This document shows, piece after piece, positions 1-8,516 of a stretch of 64,000 nt of DNA. This DNA is from JAAURS01 sp044923475 (GTDB taxonomy: Bacteria; Cyanobacteriota; Cyanobacteriia; Thermosynechococcales; Thermosynechococcaceae). The stretch is from assembly GCF_044923475.1 (NCBI RefSeq), contig NZ_CP137338.1, positions 1,302,001-1,366,000 of the forward strand. The letters are read 5' to 3'. Within the stretch, counting starts at the first letter, position 1, and each line of letters opens with the position of its first letter. The translations under genes and the position numbers were made by a program. The notes below the pieces were generated by a model, which made no database searches, was not told the origin of the DNA, and saw only the letters and a program-made list of their open reading frames with translations.

Positions 1-2
1 AT

Positions 3-575
3 ATCGTCAGCCTGTTGCTGATGATAACCAGCGGCCTGCAAATTTATAATGCCAACCCCGTCTTTGGCGGGCGCGGCGGGTGGACCTTTCCGTCCCCGTT
101 TACTCTAGGCGGGTGGCTGGCAGGTGGCAGAAGCTGGCACTTTGCAACCATGTGGCTCTATTCGCTCAATTTGTTGGCCTATGGTCTTTATATTGTCCTG
201 ACGCGGCGTTGGCAGCGTCGGTTTGCAGATCGTCAAGATCTCAAGGCGCTCAAGGTCAGCCACAATGCCAAACGGAAGAACTACGCGCGGCATCGATTGG
301 TCTATACCGCCATTATTCCGGTGCTGGTTTTGGCGATCGCCAGCGGCCTTGCCATGTACAAACCCGCCCAGTTTGCTTGGCTCGCCAGTCTGTTTGGAAC
401 CTGGCAAACCCTGCGAACGGTGCATTTCATTACGGTGCCGATCGTTGTGTCGTTCGCGTTTCTTCATTCTTTTTTGGCCTTGAAAGTGGGTGGGCTTCGC
501 TTGGTTCGCTCTATGTTTTTAGGAGGTGCGAGTCGTGTTCGATCGGCAACGGGTCGCTTATCTGAAGATGCATAA
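3..575 (+). CDS. cytochrome b/b6-type membrane subunit, 5' partial
   Basis: Di-haem cytochrome b561-like integral membrane protein, probably passing electrons to or from the exported molybdoenzyme encoded next. The reading frame is open to the left edge, so the start lies outside the window. Visible haem-ligand candidates are the His residues in RSWHFATMW and in RTVHFITVPIVVSFAFLHS. At least three hydrophobic segments are present, with a basic loop (RRWQRRF) between the first and second halves. The 3' end overlaps the downstream gene by about 40 bases, which suggests translational coupling in one operon. The pairing resembles the YedY/YedZ (MsrP/MsrQ) arrangement, although this membrane subunit looks more like thiosulfate-reductase-type cytochrome b than MsrQ. 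The family call is from motif recognition only. Confidence 0.8.
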   Translation: MVSLLLMITSGLQIYNANPVFGGRGGWTFPSPFTLGGWLAGGRSWHFATMWLYSLNLLAYGLYIVLTRRWQRRFADRQDLKALKVSHNAKRKNYARHRLVYTAIIPVLVLAIASGLAMYKPAQFAWLASLFGTWQTLRTVHFITVPIVVSFAFLHSFLALKVGGLRLVRSMFLGGASRVRSATGRLSEDA

Positions 576-1269
576 TCTATCGCGGCGTCAAATGCTTCAA
601 TGGTCCGGCCTATCCGGGATGGGGATGCTGTTGGGAAGCTGCGGTACGACCCTCTTGTCGGAACCGATCGGCCAAGCTTTCGACCCCTTTAATGCCCGCA
701 TCAATGCCTTGATGCAAAGCCAAAAGCCCGTACCGGAGTTTCCGGCCAGTGCCATCGAACCCGATGACAAGCTGCTGATCAATACCTTCGACATCACGCC
801 TCAGATCGATCCCCTCAAGTTTCAGCTCGCGGTGAATGGCGATGTTGACAATCCCTTGGTGTTGAAGCTGGCGGACCTTCAGAAACTGCCCCTCACATCC
901 ATGACGATCCGCCACGTCTGCGTTGAGGGTTGGGCGGCGATCGTGCAGTGGGGCGGGGTGCGGCTATCCGAGTTGGCAAGGCTCGCGCAACCGAAGGCGA
1001 CGGTGAAGTACGTTTACTTCAAATCCGCCGATGGCTACTACGAAAGTTGGGATCTGGCTTCTGCACTCCACCCTCAAACGCTGATGGTCTACCAGCGGAA
1101 CGGTCGCCCGCTTGCAGTTGAGAACGGAGCGCCTTTGCGACTGGCCTCTCCGATCAAGCTGGGGTACAAGCAAAGCAAGTGGGTGACGCAAATTACCTTC
1201 GTCGAGCGGCTGATGCCAGCGAAAGGCTATTGGGAAGATTTGGGATACGAATGGTTTGGTGGACTGTAG
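535..1269 (+). CDS. Tat-exported molybdopterin-dependent oxidoreductase (sulfite oxidase/MsrP-like)
   Basis: Periplasmic molybdopterin enzyme of the sulfite oxidase fold. The N terminus carries a twin-arginine motif (LSRRQMLQWSGL) followed by a hydrophobic stretch ending near GSCG, so folded export by Tat is expected. The likely molybdenum-ligand cysteine is in RHVCVEGW, followed by the substrate-pocket segment WGGVRLSEL. The GTG at 535 is chosen because AGGAGG lies at 521-526 with 8 bases spacing; a GTG at 526 and an ATG at 568 are in frame. It overlaps the cytochrome b gene, its probable electron partner. The substrate cannot be read from the sequence: sulfite, methionine sulfoxide or another S/N-oxide are all possible. 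Confidence 0.85.
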   Translation: MFDRQRVAYLKMHNLSRRQMLQWSGLSGMGMLLGSCGTTLLSEPIGQAFDPFNARINALMQSQKPVPEFPASAIEPDDKLLINTFDITPQIDPLKFQLAVNGDVDNPLVLKLADLQKLPLTSMTIRHVCVEGWAAIVQWGGVRLSELARLAQPKATVKYVYFKSADGYYESWDLASALHPQTLMVYQRNGRPLAVENGAPLRLASPIKLGYKQSKWVTQITFVERLMPAKGYWEDLGYEWFGGL

Positions 1270-1290
1270 GCGTTCGGCAACTCTTTAGCA

Positions 1291-1325
1291 TTTCGTAGGG
1301 GCGCGAGGCTTCGCGCCCTTGCATC
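1291..1325. repeat. GC-rich hairpin repeat, copy 1
   Basis: Perfect inverted repeat GGGCGCGA (1299-1306) and TCGCGCCC (1311-1318) with a 4-base loop, preceded by TCGTA. It lies just after the molybdoenzyme gene. A related copy is at 7685-7714, sharing GTAGGGGCGCGAG. This looks like a short interspersed cyanobacterial hairpin repeat; it may also act as a terminator, but no T run follows. Confidence 0.6.
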
Positions 1326-1393
1326 GTGTAGGCTTTTCAATGACACAATAGTTTTGGGCCGACGAATCCCCCTAACCAATTGAGTCTATAAAT

Positions 1394-1621
1394 ATGTGGA
1401 AAGTGACGATTCAATGCTCCGCAGAGGGCTGGCGCGACCATGCCGCTGCGTTTAAGGCGATCGCCGTCAAATATGCGGGCATTCCGCTCTCATCCAAAAA
1501 AATGCAGGGCGACGAGCGGCGCATTATGGAATATCAGCTCGAAAACGTCAGCGATGCGGAGGAATTTATCGAGGCCTGTGCGGCATTTCCGGGCTTTGTT
1601 GGCGTTTTCGAGTCGCTTTAG
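1394..1621 (+). CDS. small conserved-looking protein, unknown function
   Basis: 75-residue protein starting MWKVTIQC and ending GVFESL. It is mixed alpha/beta in character, with no signal peptide, membrane segment or metal motif. The ATG at 1394 is the only good start in the frame. It stands between the molybdoenzyme gene and the convergent transglutaminase gene. I do not recognise the family. Reading-frame quality (few rare codons, a HIP1-like GCGATCGC inside, balanced composition) argues that it is real; the call as coding is moderately sure and no function is offered. Confidence 0.5.
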   Translation: MWKVTIQCSAEGWRDHAAAFKAIAVKYAGIPLSSKKMQGDERRIMEYQLENVSDAEEFIEACAAFPGFVGVFESL

Positions 1622-1650
1622 GGGGGAGCGCTGCGACGACTCGCTCGCGC

Positions 1651-2433
1651 CTAAGACGCTAAGTCAACCCACACATCCATTTCAAGGAGGTTTAAAACGC
1701 CGAACTGGGTTACAAATGCCACATCTGTCGCATCTCGACCGTAGGCGAGCGCAATTCGGTTGCCCTTGGGTTGCCCCTGGGTGGCATCGAAGGTATACCA
1801 CCGATCGCCGACAAAGGCTTCAAACCAAGCGTGCAGGTCCATCGGTTTGAGATCGTAAAGATAGCCGACCACCATTCGCGCTGGAATATTGAGCGATCGA
1901 CACAGTGCAATGCCCAAGTGAGTAAAATCGCGGCAAACGCCGATACGGGTTTCAGCCGTTTCCACTGCCGAAGTCGAAGCATCGCTAGTGCCGTAGCAGT
2001 ATTCGACGTTGTTAAAAATCCAGTTTCGGATGGCTTCGACCTGCGCGTACCCTAAAGGGACCCCCTCTACGACCTGACCGGCCAGCACACCAGTCCGATC
2101 CGATTGGCAGTAGCGACTGGGGAGCAAAAATTGCAGCACGTCGCTAGGCAGCGCCTCGACTGGGATAAAAGGTGCCTCAAAGGCCGTATCGATTTCGTCA
2201 GCAGCTTCCGCCATAACACTGGTATGAAGCGAGAAATTACCTTCCGGCACGACCAATCTCTGACATAAATTGCCGTAAATGTCAGTGTATTCGGTCACGG
2301 GGATGCTGGGCTCCGTAATGTATTCCTCGCTCACGATCCACTGACCGTCCCCACTTCGGGGCCTCAACATAAATGTAGCCGCAGTGGGGCGATCGGTCTC
2401 AAACGAAAACTTACATCCTGCGTGAAGGCGCAT
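1651..2433 (-). CDS. transglutaminase-like cysteine peptidase family protein
   Basis: Cytoplasmic protein with the transglutaminase-like fold. An N-terminal beta-rich region (about residues 1-120) precedes the catalytic core. The Cys-His-Asp triad can be seen as GVCRDFTHL, then DLHAWFEAF, then YTFDATQG. Length (260 residues) fits the bacterial transglutaminase-domain family, whose members usually act as proteases or amidases rather than crosslinkers. The start is an ATG at 2433. The gene is convergent with the small gene at 1394-1621 and stands alone on its strand. Substrate unknown. Confidence 0.85.
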   Translation of the reverse strand: MRLHAGCKFSFETDRPTAATFMLRPRSGDGQWIVSEEYITEPSIPVTEYTDIYGNLCQRLVVPEGNFSLHTSVMAEAADEIDTAFEAPFIPVEALPSDVLQFLLPSRYCQSDRTGVLAGQVVEGVPLGYAQVEAIRNWIFNNVEYCYGTSDASTSAVETAETRIGVCRDFTHLGIALCRSLNIPARMVVGYLYDLKPMDLHAWFEAFVGDRWYTFDATQGQPKGNRIALAYGRDATDVAFVTQFGVLNLLEMDVWVDLAS

Positions 2434-2557
2434 TGTTTCTTCTCTTTCGGTAGGAGGCTATCCCATAGGATGCCCAACCGCAATCGATGGAGATCTGTCT
2501 GGATCTCTATGTTCGGCTGGATTTCGCTCGAACAAAATCTGTTGAAGAGAGGATGTT

Positions 2558-3070
2558 CTAGTTTTTTCGGCTCGTCCCTTTGGATTCGGGCAGCGATCGC
2601 GCGTTCGCCTGTTGCTGGAGTTCGCTGTGGAGTCGGCGGTTTTCAGTTTGGAGCGACTGAAATTTAGACTTGACCGCATCCAGACGGTCTGAAAATTTTT
2701 GCCGATACACTTCTGGTAGCTCTTGAATGATGCGCTCTAGCATCTGATTGCGATCGCTCAACGTTTGGCAAGATTTCTGCAAGCGGCTAATTTCCAGATC
2801 GCGCTTGTCGATTTGAGATTGATAGAACTCGATCTGCTGCTCCAGCCGCTTCAGATCCGTCCGTAAAACCTCTTCAGTTGTCGGCAGCGCCAGAGCAGAG
2901 GATGATTTAGAGGTTGCCGACGAACTGGGCGGCAAAGCAGGGGGATGGGTTTTTACCATCCGAAACAATTCCGTCGAAAGTTGGTCGATCAATCGATCGC
3001 GAAGCTGAAGCTGGTGACGGAGTTGAGCTACTTCTGGCTCAACCGCCTGAGGGAGATTGGCGTCGTTCAC
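2558..3070 (-). CDS. coiled-coil protein, unknown function
   Basis: 170-residue hydrophilic protein starting at GTG (VNDANLPQ). A short helical N-terminal segment (LRHQLQLRDRLIDQL) is followed by a Ser/Pro-rich linker (about 43-63) and then a long predicted coiled coil (about 65-155) with regular Leu/Ile spacing (LKRLEQQIEFYQSQIDKRD, LEISRLQKS, LQTENRRLHSELQQQ). No signal peptide or membrane segment. It lies downstream of rpsF on the same strand, separated by a hairpin. Likely a cyanobacteria-specific scaffold-type protein; no function can be assigned. Confidence 0.7.
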   Translation of the reverse strand: MNDANLPQAVEPEVAQLRHQLQLRDRLIDQLSTELFRMVKTHPPALPPSSSATSKSSSALALPTTEEVLRTDLKRLEQQIEFYQSQIDKRDLEISRLQKSCQTLSDRNQMLERIIQELPEVYRQKFSDRLDAVKSKFQSLQTENRRLHSELQQQANARSLPESKGTSRKN

Positions 3071-3117
3071 GCTGAGATGACTCCAGTACCATTGCCGTTA
3101 ATTTACCATTTCACGAC

Positions 3118-3148
3118 AAAACCCGGCAGTGCAGTTACTGAACCGGGC
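3118..3148 (-). terminator. probable rho-independent terminator of rpsF
   Basis: On the minus strand CCCGG, TT, CAGT, a 6-base loop, ACTG and CCGGG form a bulged stem followed by TTTT. It lies 30-60 bases past the rpsF stop codon, in the right orientation. Confidence 0.6.
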
Positions 3149-3181
3149 TTTGTTCCTCGATCGAGAGATCGGACGTCAGCG

Positions 3182-3499
3182 TTAAATAGCGGCCTCTTCT
3201 TCCGCAGGAGCAGCTTCCTCTGGTTTGACGGTTAGATAGCGAATGACATCGTCTCCGAGGCGCATTCCCCGCTCCATCACCGCTACAGCAGGGCCAGCAG
3301 CCTCGTAATTCATTTGAATGTAGACGCCTTCGCGGAATTTGCGAATTTCATAGGCGAGGCGACGTTTGCCCCGGTGCTGAACTTCAATATTCTCGGCTCC
3401 CTGCTCCTTGAGGAGGTTCTGATACTTCGCAATGGCTTGATCGACCGACTCTTCGCCCATGTCGGGACGCAAGATGTAGATCGTTTCGTAAGTGGTCAT
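3182..3499 (-). CDS. rpsF: 30S ribosomal protein S6
   Basis: Small-subunit ribosomal protein S6, binding 16S rRNA with S18 in the central domain. The product begins MTTYETIYILRPDM, the classical S6 N terminus, and contains GKRRLAYEIRKFREGVY, the conserved RNA-binding stretch. The frame is open further upstream to 3598, but ATG at 3499 is chosen because it matches the family start and gives the normal length (105 residues). The last residues are Glu/Ala-rich (EEAAPAEEEAAI), as in many cyanobacterial S6 proteins. It is not next to rpsR here. Confidence 0.96.
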   Translation of the reverse strand: MTTYETIYILRPDMGEESVDQAIAKYQNLLKEQGAENIEVQHRGKRRLAYEIRKFREGVYIQMNYEAAGPAVAVMERGMRLGDDVIRYLTVKPEEAAPAEEEAAI

Positions 3500-3674
3500 G
3501 AATTTGGCTTTCCTTATGGACAATATGGCTTTGTAACACGGGTTGCTATTTGCCAAGGACGCATTGACGCGAGACAAATAAAACCGTGCTAAAAGCAAGG
3601 CTTTACAATTTTAGACCAAACAAGAGACATTCTGCCGTCGCGTTCTTAAGAATGTTTGACGCGCGTCCGCGACC

Positions 3675-4154
3675 TCAGCGAACCTGCATGTAGACCGCTT
3701 CCGATAAGGTTGGGATTTCGGCATACAATCCCCGCAAAGATTGCACGACTGAGAAGACGACAATAGCCAACACCCCAAGGAACACCGAACTGGATAGCGC
3801 GACGACGAGCAAATTAGAGCTATCGGCCCGGCCCAAGATGGGTAGGATCAGGTCAAACACGAACATCAAAATATCGACCAACAGTGCCTGCATTGTATTA
3901 AAGCGAATAAAGTGCGGTACCTTCTCATTTCGCACGACCAGAAAAAACAGCGCAAAAAAGACAATGAGGCTGGCAAAAGGGACAGTGCGATAAACCAACA
4001 CCACCGGAAATAATAGAGGTGCGAGCACGTTGCCTAATGCAGGGAATTCCTGAAGAACAGAGCCTGCAAAGGCTACACTACTGGTGAGAGGCAGTAAATA
4101 GGGCAAACTTGCGAAAATTCGATCTTGGATTGTTGTCGAACCGCGCCAAGACAT
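3675..4154 (-). CDS. Tic20 family membrane protein
   Basis: Integral membrane protein of about 159 residues with four hydrophobic segments. The sequence shows the typical opening SWRGSTTIQDRIFASLPYL and the segment VRNEKVPHFIRFNTMQAL, which is characteristic of cyanobacterial homologues of the chloroplast import channel Tic20 (Ycf60-like). In cyanobacteria the role is unproven; protein translocation or membrane biogenesis is the usual suggestion. It is divergent from glyA, with 298 bases between them that must hold both promoters; I see no recognisable riboswitch in that gap. Confidence 0.88.
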   Translation of the reverse strand: MSWRGSTTIQDRIFASLPYLLPLTSSVAFAGSVLQEFPALGNVLAPLLFPVVLVYRTVPFASLIVFFALFFLVVRNEKVPHFIRFNTMQALLVDILMFVFDLILPILGRADSSNLLVVALSSSVFLGVLAIVVFSVVQSLRGLYAEIPTLSEAVYMQVR

Positions 4155-4452
4155 GGCTATTGCTCCTAGGCTGAAGGGACACAGAGTCGTTAGTATTTCA
4201 ATATGTTAGTTGGATTTTCACCTGCTGCGGCAGAAAGCTTGTGGTCTTGCTGTTTTGAGCGCTGCTGCGATCTTCAAAAGCCCTGCTAGGAGTCCATCAT
4301 AACTTTATCCAAGGGAGTAAGCTATGATGTTTTAGCGCGACTTTTGAGACGCTGCAAACGATACCAAAGCCACTGCGTCAGCGAGCTAGTCCCAAGCCCT
4401 AAGGTTGCAGAACGCTACGGATGTGTCGATCGAGTAAAGAGGATTTTTTTCT

Positions 4453-5736
4453 GTGACGAAGACAAACCTTGACTTTTTAGCCAGTACAGACCCAAAGGTT
4501 GCCGAAATACTCCAGCAAGAGCTGCAGCGCCAGCGCGATCACCTCGAGCTTATTGCCAGCGAGAACTTCACCTCGGCAGCGGTGATGGCGGCTCAAGGTT
4601 CGACGCTCACCAATAAATATGCCGAAGGTTTGCCGGGTAAGCGCTACTATGGCGGCTGCGAGTTTGTAGATGCGGTGGAGCAGATCGCCATCGATCGCGC
4701 TAAGGCGCTTTTTGGCGCGGCCCACGCGAACGTACAGCCCCATTCCGGCGCGCAGGCAAATTTTGCAGTTTTTTTAGCCCTCTTGCAGCCCGGCGATACG
4801 ATTCTGGGCATGGATCTATCCCACGGCGGACACCTCACCCACGGCTCTCCCGTTAACGTTTCGGGGAGGTGGTTTAAGGTCGTTCAGTACGGCGTCGATC
4901 CAGACACCGAGCAATTGAATTACGAAACCGTCCGTCAGATTGCTTTGGAGCATCGACCCAAGCTCATGATCTGCGGTTACTCGGCCTATCCCCGCACGAT
5001 TCACTTTGATAAATTCCGCGAAATTGCCGATGAAGTGGGTGCCTATCTTCTCGCGGATATCGCTCACATTGCGGGGCTAGTGGCGGCTGGCTTGCACCCC
5101 AATCCCCTCCCGCTCTGCGATGTCGTGACGACCACTACCCACAAAACCTTGCGAGGCCCGCGGGGCGGCTTGATTTTGACTCGCGATGCCGAGCTGGGCA
5201 AAAAGCTCGATAAAGCCGTTTTTCCCGGTACTCAAGGGGGACCGCTAGAGCACGTTATTGCGGCAAAGGCAGTGGCCTTTGGCGAAGCCTTGCAGCCGGA
5301 ATTTAAGACCTATTCCGCTCAGGTAATTGAAAACGCCCAAACTTTAGCCGCGCAGCTCCAACAGCGCGGGTTCAAGATCGTATCGGATGGAACGGATAAC
5401 CATTTGTTGCTGGTCGATCTGCGCTCCATCGGAATGACGGGAAAAGTTGCAGACCAGCTTGTCAGTCAGGTCAACATTACCGCCAATAAAAACACCGTTC
5501 CATTCGATCCAGAATCGCCGTTTGTGACGAGCGGATTGCGGCTGGGATCGGCAGCCATGACAACTCGAGGGATGGGCGCTTCAGAGTTTGTTGAAATTGC
5601 CAATATCATTGCGGACTGCCTGCTCGGACCCGAAGATGAGGCGGTCAAGCGGGACTGCCGCCAGCGGGTGGCGGCGCTGTGCGATCGCTTTCCGCTCTAT
5701 CCGCATTTGAGCGCGCCGATTCCTACATTGGTCTGA
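4453..5736 (+). CDS. glyA: serine hydroxymethyltransferase
   Basis: PLP enzyme that interconverts serine and glycine with tetrahydrofolate, the main source of one-carbon units and part of photorespiratory glycine handling. The catalytic lysine is in THKTLRGPRGG; the substrate-binding N-terminal motifs LIASENFTS and KYAEGLPGKRYYGG are intact, as is the C-terminal VTSGLRLGSAAMTTRGM. Length (427) is normal. It starts at GTG 4453. A strong terminator follows at 5765-5794, so it is probably monocistronic. serA (first step of serine synthesis) is the next gene, so two serine/glycine enzymes are neighbours. Confidence 0.97.
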   Translation: MTKTNLDFLASTDPKVAEILQQELQRQRDHLELIASENFTSAAVMAAQGSTLTNKYAEGLPGKRYYGGCEFVDAVEQIAIDRAKALFGAAHANVQPHSGAQANFAVFLALLQPGDTILGMDLSHGGHLTHGSPVNVSGRWFKVVQYGVDPDTEQLNYETVRQIALEHRPKLMICGYSAYPRTIHFDKFREIADEVGAYLLADIAHIAGLVAAGLHPNPLPLCDVVTTTTHKTLRGPRGGLILTRDAELGKKLDKAVFPGTQGGPLEHVIAAKAVAFGEALQPEFKTYSAQVIENAQTLAAQLQQRGFKIVSDGTDNHLLLVDLRSIGMTGKVADQLVSQVNITANKNTVPFDPESPFVTSGLRLGSAAMTTRGMGASEFVEIANIIADCLLGPEDEAVKRDCRQRVAALCDRFPLYPHLSAPIPTLV

Positions 5737-5764
5737 GGCCGCGCCTGCCCAACAACCTGTATTG

Positions 5765-5794
5765 CCCCTTGGATTCAACCCCAAGGGGATTTTT
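5765..5794 (+). terminator. rho-independent terminator of glyA
   Basis: Perfect 8-bp stem CCCCTTGG (5765-5772) and CCAAGGGG (5781-5788), 8-base loop, followed by ATTTTT. It starts 29 bases past the glyA stop. Confidence 0.85.
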
Positions 5795-6073
5795 AGTGGT
5801 TTTGGCCTAGCGCGATCCGCTCGCGGAGGCAGCGTTTGTGCGGGGGCTTTGATAAAGGCGGTGAATTTCCCCTGGGCGATCGCAGTAAACTTAAAGCTTC
5901 AGTGATAAGGTTATTGGTTGTGGCAATTTGACCATTACAACTTGCCAGTAATCCTTGCAGCCTAGGGCTGAACCTGAAGAACTTTATAGCCTCGCTCGTT
6001 TGCGGGCGAAGATTGAATTCAAAGGTTTTTAGACTTGTCACTATAAACATGCCGTCGCTGCAATCTGCTAACT

Positions 6074-7654
6074 ATGCCTAAGGTTCTTGTCTCAGATCCC
6101 ATCGATCGAGTTGGTCTCCAATTACTAGAACAGGTCGCACAGGTAGATGTGCGCACTGACTTATCCCCCGACGAACTCATTCAAGTCATCCCCGATTACG
6201 ATGCTTTGATGATTCGTTCCGGTACCCGCGTTACTAAAGATGTCATCGAGGCAGGGGCGAAGCTCAAAATTATTGGCCGCGCTGGCGTGGGCGTCGATAA
6301 CGTCGATGTTCCTGCCGCAACCCGTAAGGGGATCGTGGTGGTCAATTCTCCAGAAGGTAATACGATTGCAGCCGCAGAGCACACCTTGGCACTGTTGATG
6401 GCCATCTCTCGCCATATTCCCGATGCGAATCAGTCCGTGAAAGCGGGCAAATGGGAGCGCAAGAAATTTACCGGGGTCGAGCTTTACAAGAAAACCCTCG
6501 GCATTGTGGGCTTGGGCAAGATCGGTTCCCACGTTGCAGCAGTGGCGCGGGCTATGGGCATGAAGCTACTGGCCTACGATCCCTATCTCTCCAACGAGCG
6601 GGCGGAGCAAATTGGCTGCCGTTTGGTCGAGCTAGATTTCTTGTTTCGGGAAGCGGACTACATTACGCTGCATTTGCCTAAAACCCCCGAAACCCAGCAC
6701 CTGATCAATGCTGAAACCTTGGCGAAGATGAAGCCCACGGCTCGCATCGTCAATTGCGCGCGGGGCGGCATTATCGACGAAGCGGCGATCGCCGAAGCCT
6801 TAGAAAAGGGCGTCATTGCTGGCGCTGCCCTGGATGTATTCGAGAGCGAACCGTTGGGCGAGTCCCCCTTACTGCACGTCAAGGGAGATCTGATTCTCAC
6901 CCCTCACTTGGGAGCCTCCACAGAAGAAGCTCAGACCAACGTGGCGATCGACGTGGCGGAGCAAATCCGAGACGTGTTGCTGGGCCTGACGGCTCGGTCT
7001 GCGGTCAATATCCCCGGCCTGCGCCCTGAAGTGATGGAGCAACTCAAGCCATCCCTGATGCTGGCCGAAACCTTAGGAAACCTGGTGGGTCAACTGGCGG
7101 GCGGGCGCATTGAATCCTTGGAAATTCGGCTTCAGGGCGAAGTGGCATCCTTCGATGCCCAGCCGATCGTCGTGGCCGCCCTCAAAGGGTTGCTGACCCC
7201 TGCCTTACAAGAGCGCGTAAACTACGTCAACGCTGCCATCGAAGCCAAGGATCGCGGCATTCGGGTCATCGAAACCCGCGATGCTTCGGTGCGGGACTAT
7301 TCTGGGTCGATTCATTTAATGGCGAAGGGTCCGCGGGAAACGCGTTCGGTCACGGGAGCGCTGCTCAACCAAGAGGAACTCCGCATCACCAACATTGACG
7401 ATTTCCCGATCAACGTACCGCCGACTCGCCACATGCTGATTACCCAGCATAGAGATATGCCAGGCATCATCGGTCAGATTGGCTCGCTGTTGGGGCAATT
7501 TAACGTCAATATTGCCAGCATGCAGGTGGGCCGCAAGCTCGTCCGCGGGAATGCAGTGATGGTGCTGAGTCTTGACGATCCCCTGCCGGAGGGCGTGTTG
7601 GCTGAAATTGTCAAGGCCAATGGCATCACCGATGCTTATATTGTGAATCTCTAG
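6074..7654 (+). CDS. serA: D-3-phosphoglycerate dehydrogenase
   Basis: First enzyme of the phosphorylated serine pathway, oxidising 3-phosphoglycerate with NAD. Domains in order: catalytic/substrate part (1-100), NAD-binding Rossmann domain with GLGKIGSHV near 146 and the active-site Arg in NCARGGIIDE, Glu in FESEPL and His in LTPHLGAS, return to the substrate domain, an intervening ASB domain (about 320-450) and a C-terminal ACT domain starting MLITQHRDMPG (about 453-526), expected to bind serine for feedback control. At 526 residues it is the long, type I form. The start ATG matches the family (MPKVLVSDPI). The hairpin repeat at 7685 lies just downstream. Confidence 0.97.
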   Translation: MPKVLVSDPIDRVGLQLLEQVAQVDVRTDLSPDELIQVIPDYDALMIRSGTRVTKDVIEAGAKLKIIGRAGVGVDNVDVPAATRKGIVVVNSPEGNTIAAAEHTLALLMAISRHIPDANQSVKAGKWERKKFTGVELYKKTLGIVGLGKIGSHVAAVARAMGMKLLAYDPYLSNERAEQIGCRLVELDFLFREADYITLHLPKTPETQHLINAETLAKMKPTARIVNCARGGIIDEAAIAEALEKGVIAGAALDVFESEPLGESPLLHVKGDLILTPHLGASTEEAQTNVAIDVAEQIRDVLLGLTARSAVNIPGLRPEVMEQLKPSLMLAETLGNLVGQLAGGRIESLEIRLQGEVASFDAQPIVVAALKGLLTPALQERVNYVNAAIEAKDRGIRVIETRDASVRDYSGSIHLMAKGPRETRSVTGALLNQEELRITNIDDFPINVPPTRHMLITQHRDMPGIIGQIGSLLGQFNVNIASMQVGRKLVRGNAVMVLSLDDPLPEGVLAEIVKANGITDAYIVNL

Positions 7655-7684
7655 CGGTTCTCAGTCGGATTGAATACGACATTT

Positions 7685-7714
7685 TGTAGGGGCGCGAGAC
7701 CTCGCGCACCTACA
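7685..7714. repeat. GC-rich hairpin repeat, copy 2
   Basis: TGTAGG (7685-7690) pairs with CCTACA (7709-7714), and the inner GGCGCGAG pairs with CTCGCGCA with one mismatch. It shares GTAGGGGCGCGAG with the copy at 1291-1325 and has the same position just after a plus-strand gene (serA). Confidence 0.65.
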
Positions 7715-7831
7715 GGGCATGATGGCTCAGCTTTTGCAGCAGGGTATGTTTTGACATCGATCGAGCGGGTAGCTCAAGGCGTACAATAAATTCCGGAATG
7801 AATCCTAACGCGCGAGTAGCCAATACTCCCC

Positions 7832-8419
7832 ATGACTCACACGACAGACATCAGTACCCTGGTTCGCTGGATGGCAGGCGATTTTTCCAATCAGGCCCAA
7901 GCCATTGACAACCCTCCGTTTTTCGCCCACATTCGGGTTTGCATGCGGCCACTGCCCGCAGATTTTCTGACGGGAACTTGTTTGTTTCTAGAGCAGGCTT
8001 ACGACTTTGCTTTGGACCAACCCTACCGCCTGCGAGTACTTGAATTCTTGTCCCTTGAAGACAAAATTCTGCTGCATAACCATTCCTTAAAGGAAGGCGA
8101 GCGGTTCTTTGGTGCGGCCCGAAATCGAGAACGACTTTGCGAAATTCAGCCGGACGACATTGTGGAAATGCCGGGATGCAGCATGGATGTGGAATGGACT
8201 GGCCATAGCTTTATCGGGCGGATTCAGGGGAAAGGTTGTAAGGTGAACTGGAAAGGTCAAGATACTTACCTGGACAACGAATTCGAAATCAGCGCAGATC
8301 GACTTTTGAGCCTCGATCGAGGTCGAGATCCCGTTACCGACGAACGCGTCTGGGGTTCGATCGCAGGGCCGTTTCAGTTTAGTCGGCGCGCGAGTTTTGC
8401 CGATGAGGTTTCGATTTAA
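7832..8419 (+). CDS. chromophore lyase CpcT/CpeT family
   Basis: Bilin lyase of the T-type family, which attaches phycocyanobilin (or phycoerythrobilin in CpeT) to a beta-subunit cysteine of phycobiliproteins. The diagnostic N-terminal region is clear: LVRWMAGDFSNQAQAI, then NPPFFAHIRVCMRPLP; the C-terminal half carries MPGCSMDVEW and KGCKVNWKGQDTYLD. Length 195 is normal. No phycobiliprotein gene is in the window, so CpcT and CpeT cannot be told apart here. It is separated by 97 bases from sqdB on the same strand, so co-transcription is possible but not shown. Confidence 0.9.
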   Translation: MTHTTDISTLVRWMAGDFSNQAQAIDNPPFFAHIRVCMRPLPADFLTGTCLFLEQAYDFALDQPYRLRVLEFLSLEDKILLHNHSLKEGERFFGAARNRERLCEIQPDDIVEMPGCSMDVEWTGHSFIGRIQGKGCKVNWKGQDTYLDNEFEISADRLLSLDRGRDPVTDERVWGSIAGPFQFSRRASFADEVSI

Positions 8420-8516
8420 AATCAATCTTTGACCGGGATGTCAACTGGCCCCAATCCTGGTACTTTGAGTAGAAGGCTGTTATGCCGATAGAAAACACCT
8501 AACAAAAAGTGGCAAC

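Noticed and set aside
4155..4452. glycine or other riboswitch before glyA
   Set aside because: No recognisable conserved core in the 298 bases.
5793..6050. 85-codon minus-strand frame between glyA and serA
   Set aside because: Composition is unconvincing, it overlaps the glyA terminator region and has no ribosome-binding site.
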